Assembly: GCA_012064415.1 (NCBI GenBank)
Contig: SSNU01000364.1
Span: 26,589 to 90,588 of the forward strand
From: Gyrodactylus bullatarudis
Lineage: Eukaryota > Platyhelminthes > Monogenea > Gyrodactylidea > Gyrodactylidae
Length of the DNA: 64,000 nucleotides
Reading direction: 5' to 3'
A program made the position numbers and the translations under genes. This document shows, piece by piece, positions 25,401-35,250 of the stretch. Numbering within the stretch: the first letter of the stretch is position 1; the number at the start of each line of letters is the position of its first letter. The notes beneath the pieces are model-generated. The model saw nothing but the letters and a program-made list of their open reading frames with translations, made no database searches and was not told where the DNA came from.

Positions 25401-28400
25401 TTGTAATACATTTTTTTATCAAGATAAAATCTTATTAATTATTCTGTAATAAATAGAAGATGATATTTCAGTCAGTAATTACATTCCTCTTTTTATTATT
25501 GCCTTATGAATATTTCATTAGAGTTTGGTCAACTTCTTTTGTAATACAGTCTTCTTGTGATACAAATTTACCGCTTTTCTCATATGACAATGAACAGTGA
25601 AAGTGGGAATAATTTTTTTTAATGCTCAAGCTACGCTAACCCTCCCAATTTATAATCATTTATTTAGATTTTTTCTCTCTATTCAGGATACACAATTATT
25701 ATTTAGGCATGCAGTTTCATTTTGTGAAATATGTCACCAACATGAGAAGCTTACAGGTCACATACAGGGATGCATCTTGATCAGGTTAGATGGGTCATTT
25801 GAATCAGAGATACCTGGATAATTTTACTTTGGACATATTTAACAAAAGGAACAATTTCTATTGTTATCTGGTATAAATATTTATGAATAATATATTGTAA
25901 TACTAATCATCATTGATCAGATGACATCTTGAAATAACAATGAAATCTGAAAAGTAATCATGTCTATCTTTTAGTAACCAGGTTGAGAAGTTGACCCATT
26001 AAAATTAGTAAATAATTATTTATGAGTTTAAAAGATGGATTTGAATATAAATTATGAGCTATATTTTAGGGTATTTTAGGCCAATTAATTCTGAAAAGTT
26101 TTCATAGTGTTTTTAGATTCTAATAGAGGCCTTTACATACACCACATTTTTTGAAATAAAATCAACACCCATATTAAAAGTTGTTATGTTTTTTTCTGAT
26201 TAACTCTGTGAATACATGTGAATGTTGAGTTGATATGTAAAAAACAACATGGCCTTTCTTTGCTATTCTCAGTTTTGCTTTTAAGCCACACACATGTCAG
26301 TCAGATATTCATTTGTAAACAAAATCTGATTGATTAATGAGTAATTTGGAGGTTTAATTGGGAATTTTTTGAAAAGAAAATACTATAAACGCTTTGTAAA
26401 ACATAAAAGTATAACATGTTTGTATAAATAAATTATTATTAATAAATAAATTTCTCAAATAAAATTACCCTTGATGCCAGATAGACTTTTACAATTAACC
26501 CTTTCAGTCGCGAGACTATTTCACAAATTTTATAAAAACCAAAATTTAGCTATGAAGATACCAAGTTATCTGGCCAAAAATATTAATAATGCAAGTTCAC
26601 ATTGGGGACTTCAATTTAAACTTTAACTGATCCAGAAACCTATCAAACTGGTAGAATTATGAAGGCTTAAAAAAATTAGAAAATGGACATGTATGTCCAT
26701 CGGCACCGAAAGGGTTAAGAAAGATGTTGCTTTTCAAACACATCCAAATATCCACTTGAATTCATAGTTTAGAAGAAGAGGATATACAAAAATGTACATT
26801 TCTCAAAGCATCATCAGTGATAAAGGTTAAGAATTCATTTAGACGAAGATCTTATATTGAATTCAAATAATACATTACCGAATAAATCTAATTGTCAAAT
26901 AAATAAAGATAATGTTCTGATCGATTATATAAGTAATTCGGTCAGATTCAGACTTAAAGATAATAATTTACTAATCATGACCCATTGTAAATGATCCATT
27001 TGAAATTTGAGCTGCATGTTCTTCTTGTCTGAGAGGGCTAGTAACCGCAACATCTTTCTTAACCCTTTCGGTGCCGATGGACATATATGTCCATTTTCTA
27101 ATTTTTTTAAGCCTTCATAATTCTACCAGTTTGATAGGCTTCTGGATTAATTAAAGTTTAAATTGAAGTCCCCAATGTGAACTTGCATTAGTAATATTTT
27201 TGGCCAGATAACTTGGTATCTTCATAGCTAAATTTTGGTTTTTATAAAAATTTTGAAATAGTCTCGGCACTGAAAGGGTTAAGATAATGTTTCGCTCATG
27301 TAGATTTTCTTTCTTGGTCATGAATGAATGAACCGAGATCTGAATATTTTTCAGACACAATTTTGCTCGGTGTGGCGTAGTGGTATCTCTCTCACCTCTC
27401 ATTTGGACCCTCTTACTCTCGGTCCTAGATTCAAACCCTATTGAACACATTGAACACTCTTTTTCTGTTCTCTTAGTTTTACAATAATTAATTTCTATTT
27501 CTGTATCAAAAAATTTCGATTTCGAAAAAAAAATATATGGATCTTCCAAAGATTGAATTCTTGCTTGAGTTTATTATCAAAAATATTAACTTAATAGAAT
27601 AAACTATAACAATAAATGTTTTCTCAAAATTTTTTATTGGTTGCCAAGGTTAAATTTCTAAATGTTAATGGACGTTCACTCTTTCTCATTTATAAATAAT
27701 AGCAGTGCTTATAAAAGAATAAAATCTGTTTTTTTAGTTAATCTGATACATGGCTGACGGTGTTTTACTTGTTGAGGAAATTCATGTTTTTATACTTTTA
27801 CTACTCAAATTGGAGTAGATATCCTCACCATTTATTTGTATTGTGTTATCTCAAATACAATGAGAATATATAAAACATACATGTGTGTATCCCTTCGTTT
27901 AAAACGCGAGACTCCTATACCCTAGGTTGTCAAGTGAATTAGATACCTCTGTCTTCTTGGTTTACTCCCCCTGTATCTACTACATATAATAAGTATGGAT
28001 AGGTTTTCTTTTAAAAAAACACATGTCATGTCATGTTTTTTTATTATTTATCATGATTATTATTCACAAATAGACTGAATTAATGTGTTTTTTTAAATTA
28101 CCATGAAGAAGAAATTATAAAAAAACCTTTGGGAAAACTGTCATTAAAATAAGGGGGCTTGCATTCAATACTGTATTCATGGGTAAGAAAGGGAATGAGA
28201 AGCTTATTTTATGTTATGTATTTAGAAAATGAAAATTAAGTGTGTTGCTTCATCAGCTGGGAAATTGAAAAAAATAACAGTAGGTTAAAATTACATTTAT
28301 TTATTTTCTTGACTCAGACACGTTCTCTCGAAATGAATTCCTTCGTAAGCTTCGTAATTAGCAAGAATGATTTATCTTCGAAATTAAAGCCTTTCTTGAT

Positions 28401-31400
28401 CAAGTTTTAATTAGCATGTAATTTGTTTTTTTCTTTCAAAAATGGCGCCAATAAATGTTTAATAAAACTATTGATCTATTTAATTGAAAAAAATGAATCG
28501 CTTATTGACAATTTGGAGCAAAATAACTAGGAAATACAAAAAATGACACCACTATTTAATGGAAAATTTTCAATATTCTTTAGCTTATTTTATCACAAAG
28601 TTGAGATCTCTAATAAATTATCAATACAAATTAATAACACATTTTCTTTTTTGATTATTCAGAGTACTTTTTTTCAAATTCCCCAGTGAATTAACATATT
28701 AGAAAAAAGAAATTAGTGGAATCCAAAATGTAGTGAGAAAATAATAATTTGCATTTGAATGACGTATTAATTTCCCGTGAAATTTTCCCATAAAGAAATC
28801 AGCCCTCATTTTATCTTACGTAACAAGAGAGAAAACTTTTTATTATGCTACTATGGTTTGTGTATTTTTTGTCAAATTTGTATTACCTAAAACCATACAG
28901 GTCATCAAGATTACGAGTCTTGCTTGGCTGAGGAGAGGCCCCTTGAAAAAAATTCATAAAAACCTGAATTTTTTATTGACCAAGTTAGCTAATAGTACCC
29001 AGCCCTAACAGGGGACTTGAAAATTTCCATTCTCATAAGATATTAAAAACATTTTTTTTGAAATTCCAACATTATATTAAATAAAATAAAATAAATTTCT
29101 ACAGAAAAATGAGAGTTTGTAATGATAGGGTTCAAAATATAATCCAAGAAATCACAAAACCCAAAAGCAAGACGAGACATTCTGGGTTTCTGTGTGATTG
29201 GAACATCCTTCAGCAGACCTTCTCTAATACACACTGAGTAGAGTTTGATTGTAAAGTGTGCAACGACAACAAGTCAGGTGCTAAATCAGCATTTCTTTTA
29301 TTAACCATACCCCAAGTCATCTCTTGAAATAAAAATGGCCATTTTTGGACCAATAATTCCTAAATTATAAGTTGGTTTTTTATGTAGTGTAGTGTGAAAC
29401 CATAGAAAATTTCAATGTCAGCAATGTCCCTTGAAAAAAATTCTCTGGACTTTAAAGGGTTAATGAATTTCTTTGATGAAAGAGGGGTGAAGAAAGGGGT
29501 ACAAGTATCGAGAAAGTGAAACAATCAAGAACATTTCAATTAACAGAGAGATAAGTGCTACTCTCTATTCGTTATGGAATTTACAATGCTAATATTATTT
29601 AACTAATTAAATCTCAAAATTAATCCAGAGTCCTCTTTCAATTTAGAATTCATTCTAAATTTTAATATATTTTCCAGCCTAACGTGTACATATAATTTTT
29701 TTAATTAGACGGTTGAATATTCAAACTTTCATTATACAATAAAAATGCATTTAACTTGGAACGCTCTGTTTCTCAGAAGAAAGTTTTATCTCTACTCTTA
29801 GCTTGTTGTTAGAACTAAATGAATACATCCAATTTCTACAGTTTTCCATATCTATATTTTTTTCAATTAAAATGCTAATTAAAACACTATTTTAAAGTAA
29901 AATAGGGTTCCAATTCTTTTAGACTTTTGATGGATTTCCAACCCCCCCCCTACCCAAGACTTTCATTTCTTAAATAAAGGGGAGGGGGTTATTTGTAGGA
30001 AAAAACTATAGTATTAATATGTATGTATGGTTAATATACGGTATATTAATTCTCTCCCCTCCATGTGTAGTATAAAGAAATGTAGAGCGTTTAATATTAA
30101 GAAAAATTAGTATTTCTCTCTTGTCATTGGCTAGAAACCTCTCAGCCAATAAAATTAAGTTTGCGTATTTTTTTTCAACTTTGAAATCATGATGAATATT
30201 TAAAATGAATTAATTTTAATTAATTTAAAAATAGTCATCCTACATAATTGATCAAGCAACCAATATCTGACTGCCGAAAAACTCTATATATTGCATTGAT
30301 ATTTTTTGCTACCATATTTGAATATATATATTTTATTATTATCAAGGAAAATGTTGACTGAGGATAACTGCTGTTCACGGAATTTAACAAACCAAAATCT
30401 CATGGATAGTAATTCGAGTTCCTTTTCCCCAGAAACCTCGCCAATTCTTGGAAATAATTCATCTGACGTAATACATGACAAGTAAGTTTTTCCTTTAACC
30501 ATTCATTGCTATTTATCATCATAGATCTGTATTTCAAATGGTTCAGATAATAATCCCTCTCTTTTTTTAACATTGGATTTTTCTTAATATTATTTTTTCC
30601 TGTTGAGTGGCCTAAATAATGATAATCGTATAACTGAAATTATTGCATGGATACAAATGTGGGTATAGATAAACTTGAAAACCATGATAATATCAGCTTA
30701 TAGCAATTATTATTAATGAGTATAGTAACAACAATGGATTTCAATTGCTCATTCATCATAACAACTGACCAGGAAATATGTGAGCACAAGAGACCATACT
30801 TTCTCTATCGTTTAACTTGGTGAAACCCTTGACAGGTAATTCATCACATGATACTGAGAAACGGTCATATCCGACTTAATTAAAAATGTTATATCACATG
30901 AAACATGTATAGAAAGAGAGGATAAAAACTTTGAGTTGATAATAATCAAACGTGTCATCTTTATTTGTTCCATCATGACATATCCTTCTCATATACTCAT
31001 TATAGAGTCCCCACAATAAAAGTAATTAATTATCGAGTTTCCATTTCTTGTTGAATAAATGAATCTTGCGACAATGAATTTTAACCATTATTATTTATTT
31101 TTTAAACTAATAATAATTCTTATCGATCAAAATATTTATAAATTAGCCTAGAGAGATTGTTCTATAGAATAATCAATGAAATTTTTCTTGCAAGATCCAG
31201 AAAGCGTCAGTATAACGAGTTTATCAACGAAGAGGACAACTTATTTATCAATGGGAATGAATCTATAAATAACCTCTTATTTATGCAAAATAAACAACCA
31301 AAATTCGATATGAACCGGCTCAAGTGTCCATGTTGCTCAGAGCAGATTGCCTTCAACATGTTTCCCTCACACGCATGCTTCCGTCAACAGATAACAGCAA

Positions 31401-33615
31401 AGAAGGCTCCACCCCTCTTACAACCTTCCAATGGGCAAGCTGACCTATCCATACTCTTTACAATCTTTCAGGGTAGCGAATTGTTCAAGAAAAATCTCTT
31501 GAATAGAATTCAGAACCTTTTGCCTAACGACCTTATCGCCAATCATACTGCTTTATTGGGCTGTTTGGCCATAGAATTATTTGCTCAATCTCTGAATCAA
31601 GTTGAAATTGCCAGTGAAGTTAGGAATATTTTCAATTTTTTCGAACTACAAAACTTACAGAACAGCAATTTGAACAATATTTGTCAAGATTGTAATCCCA
31701 AAGTTTGTTTCTTATTGCCCAGCAGCAAGGCTCTCCACTTGTCCCTGCATCATTACGAGAAAAGCATCAACAATCCAACTTATCTGTCCATAATTTTGAC
31801 CGTTAATGCCATTTCTCTTATTGGCTGTGTCCGTCTGGCAATTGATGATTGTCTAGAGAAGAAGCAACAACTCAATCAAACACAAAACTTGTTTAATTCC
31901 CCAACAGTTGATTTGCTCGATAAAATGAAGAATATCTTTATTGACAATTCAAATCAGGCGAGCGGCTTTCTCAAAGACTTTTCAAGTCTCCTTCCAAACC
32001 TTGAGATAATGCTTAATCTAATGCCCAATCTGCAGTCATCACCGGTCGGAATTAACTCCAACATATTCCCAAATAATAACAACAGCAACACCAAGACATC
32101 CAAAATTTTTCAAACAGACCAGCAATCTCCAAAGGCATCTACAACACCGACAATGAATAGCTCAAACACTAATAATAATTCCAGTTGTCAGCAGACAAGT
32201 AAAAGGGGTCGTACCAGACTTACGTCACATCAACTGACAATTCTACGATCCTACTTTGACATAAATAACTCCCCCACAGAAGACAAAATTGTAAGTATCA
32301 TCATGTCCTCAACTAGATTTGAATTAGTTAATTTCTAAAATTTGAATTTCCACAGATAGAAATATGTTCCAAGACTGGATTACAGGAAAAGGTTGTCAAG
32401 CATTGGTTTCGAAATACCCTCTTCAAGGAACGTCAGAGGAATAAGGATAATCCGTACAACTTTTCAATACCCCCAAGTACCTCTCTCAATTTGGAAGAGT
32501 ATGAAAAGACTGGCAAAATAGAGTTTGTACCCAACGAAAAGAAAAAGTCGTCTGAAACCTCATCCAAACTATCTTCTGATGACTTTGTAAGTACTAAAGC
32601 ATGTGTCTACTCTTTAGTAAATTTTTATTTAATTTTTTCTAATCTTATTTAGATTAACACAAAACAAGATGAAATTGATAGTAATAAAAACCTTACCGAT
32701 AAAATGACAGAAATCAACCAGAATATAAACCTACTGATGGGAAAATGTCCTCACTGTACTTTTGCCGTAGAACCCTTGATGAATCGTATACAACCGAAAA
32801 TCCTAACAAACCATATAATTTCCAAGCATCCGGAGGAAAGTGCAAAACTATTATCATCTCTAAAGCTGACGGACTTGGACGGCAAGCTATTGACAAGAGA
32901 GGAAAACCCGATTGACTTGAGCATTGGCCAGTTACTGACAATGAATAGAGAGTTGAATTCAGCAATGACAAATCCTAACTCGAATATTTTTCAGCAAGTC
33001 TGTTCCAGCTTCACGAATACGGCAAATAGTGAATCACAAGATGAAGAATTTGGATTACAGTCATCGGAGCATGATTCCTTAGATGGCAACCAAAACATGA
33101 GTAATAGTACATCAAATTCAGCTAATGGCCTATCTACAAATAACAGCAGTAACTTACAGTCTCGACGTAATCGAACCAGCATCAGTAACTTTCAATCAAA
33201 GTGCATGTTTGCCATATACGAATACCACAAGACACCCTCAGTACAGGAATGCGATCGTCTTGGAGACTTTATCGGTTTGTCTCGTCGAGTTGTTCAAGTT
33301 TGGTTCCAGAATCAACGCGCCAAAGAAAAGAAAATGGCCAGAGTTAATCAATGTTCCATGAAGAACTCGTCATTGAATCAATCTTCTAGTCCTAACGGAC
33401 AACCGACAGCTCCATTGAATCTATGCACAACATCAAATTGTATTTTATGCAGTGTCCAATTTACAGGGGACCTCTCTGATGATCCTTTGAATGGACCAAA
33501 TCGAAGATTTGATCGTAAACTCATTGAGCATTTGTTTACCTCGCAGCATTTAGAAAATCTCATTGAACTCTATTCAAAAGAGATGAAAGGTTCCAACGGA
33601 GACCAGAGCATGTGA
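10256..33615 (+). CDS. ZFHX/zfh-2-like zinc-finger homeobox transcription factor (whole gene model)
   Basis: Nuclear DNA-binding regulator of the ZFHX3/ZFHX4 (ATBF1)/zfh-2 family. Exons by hand: 10256-11056, 11664-12218, 12253-12669, 12729-13013, 13384-13495, possibly 16578-16625, 18632-18711, 18773-18886, 30347-30481, 31195-32290, 32356-32586, 32653-33615. About 1600 residues result. C2H2 fingers occupy the first exons; two homeodomains and further CxxC fingers lie in the last three. Domain order is colinear with the vertebrate proteins, which are usually over 3000 residues with three or four homeodomains, so this form is compact or its 5' end is missing. All junctions keep frame except after 13495. 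The first ATG at 10256 may be internal, since the frame is open upstream to a possible acceptor at 10229. Splitting into two genes at the 13.5-18.6-kb gap cannot be fully excluded. Confidence 0.8.
13509..13659. repeat. Cluster of GTGATTCG-type inverted repeats
   Basis: CAGTGATTCGTAAGAA (13606-13621) and TTCTTGCGAATCACTG (13641-13656) pair almost perfectly around a 19-nt spacer. The palindrome GATTCGTACGAATC lies at about 13537-13550, and another GTGAATCG occurs at about 13513. Four related half-sites in 150 bp just after a splice donor suggest either a small decayed MITE or an intronic binding-site cluster. Confidence 0.5.
13750..14216. repeat. Diverged foldback-family element
   Basis: The two halves are imperfect inverted copies: the TTTCGAACTTCGAAAATG...CGAAGCAGTTAAATGG stretch on the left matches the reverse complement of CTAACTGCTTCGAAAGTTG...AAATTCGAAAAA on the right. 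The right end shares CTTATTGACTCATTC, TTCCGGA and AAATTCTCATTTTCATGTCA with the near-perfect hairpin at 23581-23915. Boundaries are approximate. Confidence 0.55.
16578..18886 (+). CDS. ZFHX-like gene, middle exons (tentative first one)
   Basis: Exons 18632-18711 and 18773-18886 have good splice sites (TTTTAG and CCTTAG acceptors, GTATGC and GTGAGT donors) and join in frame to each other and to 30347-30481. They encode a basic segment ([20 protein letters not shown]) followed by an acidic one. A candidate 16-codon exon at 16578-16625 encodes [13 protein letters not shown], half of a C2H2 finger where ATBF1 has its next finger. It leaves phase 0, exactly what 18632 needs, but its entry phase does not fit the donor at 13496. 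The two downstream exons are fairly safe; the micro-exon is a suggestion. Confidence 0.5.
18916..19438. mobile_element. 523-bp TTAA-flanked MITE (piggyBac-like ends)
   Basis: The left end TCCTTCATGTCCCA and right end TGGGACATGAAGGG are inverted repeats, each directly bordered by TTAA (18912-18915 and 19439-19442). TTAA duplication with CCCT-type ends is the hallmark of the piggyBac superfamily. There is no transposase ORF. Diverged relatives at 50820-51074 and 25140-25373 share interior blocks such as TCTAATGAGGGGT...GGTATCTTTCAGTT and CAGGCGATTGCATA. Confidence 0.7.
20733..21157. repeat. Imperfect inverted repeat, about 115-bp arms
   Basis: The left arm (GAAATTTTGCAAAATTACTC...TTTTGCTTCAAAATATCTTTC...TTCTGGAATAAGATGAA) and the right arm, read in reverse complement, match with scattered differences around a central spacer. 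Related single pieces containing AAAATCGCC(T/C)ATCGATATGAT occur near 3433-3455 and 20058-20080, so this is a dispersed foldback family. No ORF. Confidence 0.55.
23581..23915. repeat. Nearly perfect 155-bp inverted repeat (foldback element)
   Basis: Arms 23581-23735 and 23761-23915 are reverse complements with a single mismatch that I can find (23583/23913), around a 25-bp loop. The outer ends carry GACATGAAGATGAGAATTTA, which recurs in decayed form at 13750-14216 and about 5930-6055, so this is the young member of a foldback family. A transcript would fold into one long hairpin. The 70-codon ORF inside is only repeat sequence. Confidence 0.85.
24040..24400. repeat. Fragment of the AGCTAATTG-ended MITE family
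   Basis: Shares TTTGAACTTTGAGCT, AATCGGGATCCTCATAATCATC and CATATCGGTAAAGTGGGCCT blocks with the elements at 8986-9357 and 61297-61877. It looks like an internally rearranged, decayed copy, and its ends are not visible. Confidence 0.4.
25140..25373. repeat. Decayed relative of the 523-bp TTAA MITE
   Basis: CAGGCGATTGCATATCTGAA and TCTACGG match the interior of the element at 18916-19438. The right end, TTGAACTTGAAGGGTTAA, keeps the GAAGGG-TTAA terminus. The left end is not recognisable. Confidence 0.4.
26499..26714 (-). mobile_element. 216-bp TTAA-flanked MITE, copy 1
   Basis: Begins CCCTTTCAGTCGCGAGAC and ends GGCACCGAAAGGG, with TTAA on both sides (26495-26498 and 26715-26718). This is the piggyBac-type arrangement. 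It is the same length as, and nearly identical to, the copy at 27063-27278, which lies in the opposite orientation. It carries the palindrome GGACATGTATGTCC near its right end. No coding capacity. Confidence 0.75.
27063..27278 (+). mobile_element. 216-bp TTAA-flanked MITE, copy 2
   Basis: Inverted partner of 26499-26714: ends CCCTTTCGGTGCCGA and TCGGCACTGAAAGGG, TTAA at 27059-27062 and 27279-27282, and exactly 216 bp. The pair is separated by about 350 bp. The 12 bp next to the inner ends (GAAAGATGTTGC and its complement) also match, so the repeat extends slightly beyond the TTAA sites. Confidence 0.75.
27365..27532 (+). repeat. tRNA-derived SINE, full-length copy
   Basis: Best-preserved member. 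The A box TGGCGTAGTGG at 27373-27383 and the B-box-like GATTCAAACCC at 27428-27438, about 45 bp apart, mark a tRNA-derived head. A tRNA-unrelated body (GAACACTCTTTTTCTGTTCTC) and a 3' tail ending in an A-run at about 27525-27533 follow. Relatives lie at 2963-3055, 3201-3357 and 5110-5618. It sits in the sense orientation within the long ZFHX intron. A 132-codon minus-strand ORF crossing it and the adjacent MITE is not a gene. Confidence 0.8.
30347..33615 (+). CDS. ZFHX-like gene, homeodomain exons
   Basis: Exons 30347-30481, 31195-32290, 32356-32586 and 32653-33615 join in frame. [11 protein letters not shown]...H finger and an Asn/Ser-rich stretch precede homeodomain 1 (32201-32290 plus 32356 to about 32450). 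Its helix 3, [16 protein letters not shown], is the ZFHX signature. [12 protein letters not shown] is another finger half. NPIDLSI (32908-32922) contains PIDLS, a PxDLS-type CtBP-binding motif known from ZEB/zfh-1 factors. Homeodomain 2 (about 33163-33335) ends [15 protein letters not shown]. The C-terminus has a CILC...H-x(n)-H finger, then TGA. An intron interrupts homeodomain 1 after EDKI, and its removal is needed to complete the fold. Confidence 0.92.
32908..32922 (+). other. PIDLS motif (possible CtBP docking site)
   Basis: The codons read Pro-Ile-Asp-Leu-Ser within the homeodomain exon, between a zinc finger and homeodomain 2. PxDLS is the established docking motif for the CtBP co-repressor. 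A second, weaker similarity, PLNLC, lies at about 33411-33425. A corepressor role is inference from the motif alone. Confidence 0.4.
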
Positions 33616-34703
33616 ATTGAAGAAAATAGGTCATTAACTTGATATTATTCGTCATCCAGTTTATTCTTATGAAGTATTGGATCAGTTAAATTCATACTTA
33701 TATAACCTGTATAAAGTTGGCAATGTAAAAATATGTTTAAGCTAATATATATATATTAACAATCAAAGTTATGATTAATAATTATTATAATCATTGATTA
33801 TCCCTTCATTCCTGTCCCTTATCATCATAATATCATAATGCCCTGCCCTAGAAATACTACTTAGTTTGTACAAATATTTTCCCAAAAACATGGAACATAA
33901 ATTAAATTTTTTTTCATTTTTTCTTCTTCAACTGTATGATCATTTGATCTGAGAGAGTTTCTGTTGAAAAAATCATTATTATTAATATACAATTAAACTT
34001 GTTCAAATCCTATTTATCAAAGAAAAATTATTTGAAATTATAAATAAAAGGACCTGTAAAATAAAATCTGTGCCTGAATTTTCCCTTGAATTTGATTGAG
34101 TATTATTTCAAAAAAGATTGTTCACGAGTCTTGTCGCATCCTCATATCGTCCTTTAGCAAGTTTAGAGCAATAATTTTCTCCCCTGCACACAACTCCGAA
34201 TTTTTCGAGTACTTATGAACAGTAGTTGACATTTTTTCAGCATTTATTTTCGTTTTTCATCAAAAAAGAGCTAAAAGATAATATTGCGAACCAAAAGAAT
34301 ATTAGCTGTAAAAATGGATACTTTTGATTTGTCGTTTTTCAATTTAATTGAAACTAGTAAAACAGAATTTAAGAAGCTATGAATGAATTAAAAATACAAC
34401 CAAGTTTATATTCGGATAGAACTTTTCTCTATAAAAAAGTTTATAGCTTCTTTTATAAAGAGTTCATATATAGAAGTTGATAAAATTTAGACTGGATACT
34501 TTTTTGTCAACCACTATATTTATACTAATTTGATTGATGAATTTCTAAGACTGTTCTGATTTTTAGGTGTTAAAAAATAGAAATTTCGGTTAAGAATAGG
34601 TAAGTAGTTTTTCAATTATATATACGACTTACTACTTAAGAGTAATTATGAAATTTTAACGAAAAATACGAGAGATAAAAATAAAAAGGTCATACATTTA
34701 ATC
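33616..34703. other. 3' UTR and intergenic sequence after the ZFHX-like gene
   Basis: No gene. Likely 3' UTR of the ZFHX-like transcript followed by A/T-rich spacer. AATAAA at 34043-34048 is the clearest polyadenylation signal; an ATATAT stretch lies near 33746-33760. Confidence 0.45.
34043..34048 (+). terminator. Candidate polyadenylation signal, ZFHX-like gene
   Basis: Canonical AATAAA about 430 bp after the ZFHX stop codon, with T-rich sequence near it. In so A/T-rich a region such hexamers occur often by chance. Confidence 0.35.
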
Positions 34704-35250
34704 TTAAAAATTGTAAATATGAATAACTTTTTTAATAGCCTCTGTAAAAACTCCTTTATACTCTTGGAAGAACAAATATTCATCTAGATAGGATTTTACT
34801 AAGTTCTTTTCCATATCTTATTGGATTTGTCAGTCTTTTAAACGCACCCCATTTAGACCCGATTCGATTCGTATGATAGCCAGCAGCATTTACAAATTCT
34901 CTCTTATGGTTTTCTTGGATATGCGCGTGGCCAAGTTGATCCAGGCCAAGATACCTCTTCCAACAATCGGTAACAACAATAGATCCAGGAAGAACGTACT
35001 TTTTGATCAATTCGTGAAGCACTGCTTTTGTTCTAGTTTCAACAGTTACCGTGAATTGCTTGTTTTGTTCATCAACACCTCCAGCTATCCAAGTCGATTG
35101 ACATGATAGGACACGGCCGGCATTAAACTTTCGGGTTGATAAATGTGATTCATCAATTTGTAAAATTCTCGCTGCCCTTGATTTAAATAGATTTCTCAAT
35201 GAAAATATTTTACAGGTACAAGAGGTTTGTTTACGCTCAGGATACTTCAA
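34704..35250 (-). pseudogene. ISXO2/IS1595-like transposase domain, frameshifted
   Basis: The 156-codon frame matches the ISXO2-like (DDE_Tnp_IS1595) transposase domain. It has the first acidic motif in ILQIDESHLSTRKF, the second in VVTDCWKRYLGLD, and the conserved H...NHKREFVN...HTN segment. Where family members usually read HTNxIESxW it reads HTNRIGSKW, so the acidic residue is lost. The frame stops at 34780, but the expected continuation (YLDEYLFFQEY...) is present one frame over, down to a stop near 34704. The break coincides with an A-run (TTTT at 34793-34796 on the plus strand). No ATG or zinc-ribbon N-terminus is visible upstream of 35250. Such prokaryotic-type transposases occur sporadically in animal genomes. 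It looks like a dead, isolated copy. Confidence 0.75.

Larger units (their letters stand above)
18887..30346 (+). other. 11.5-kb intron of the ZFHX-like gene, repeat-rich
   Basis: The joined exons on either side continue in phase 2, so no exon is required here. I found no gene on either strand. It contains TTAA-flanked MITEs (18916-19438, 26499-26714, 27063-27278), a diverged inverted repeat (20733-21157), the 155-bp-arm hairpin (23581-23915), MITE fragments (24040-24400, 25140-25373) and a full SINE (27365-27532). Poly-C and poly-G runs at 29942-29998 can pair with each other. Confidence 0.5.

Noticed and set aside
27373..27438. Functional tRNA gene (good A and B boxes)
   Set aside because: No convincing anticodon arm or acceptor stem pairing, and the sequence continues into a shared body and A-tail, so it is a SINE head.
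27151..27549. 132-codon minus-strand ORF
   Set aside because: Runs across a MITE end and a SINE in antisense; there is no family similarity beyond the repeats.
29942..29998. Poly-C and poly-G hairpin as a transposon
   Set aside because: Short homopolymer pairing only; no target duplication or second copy seen.
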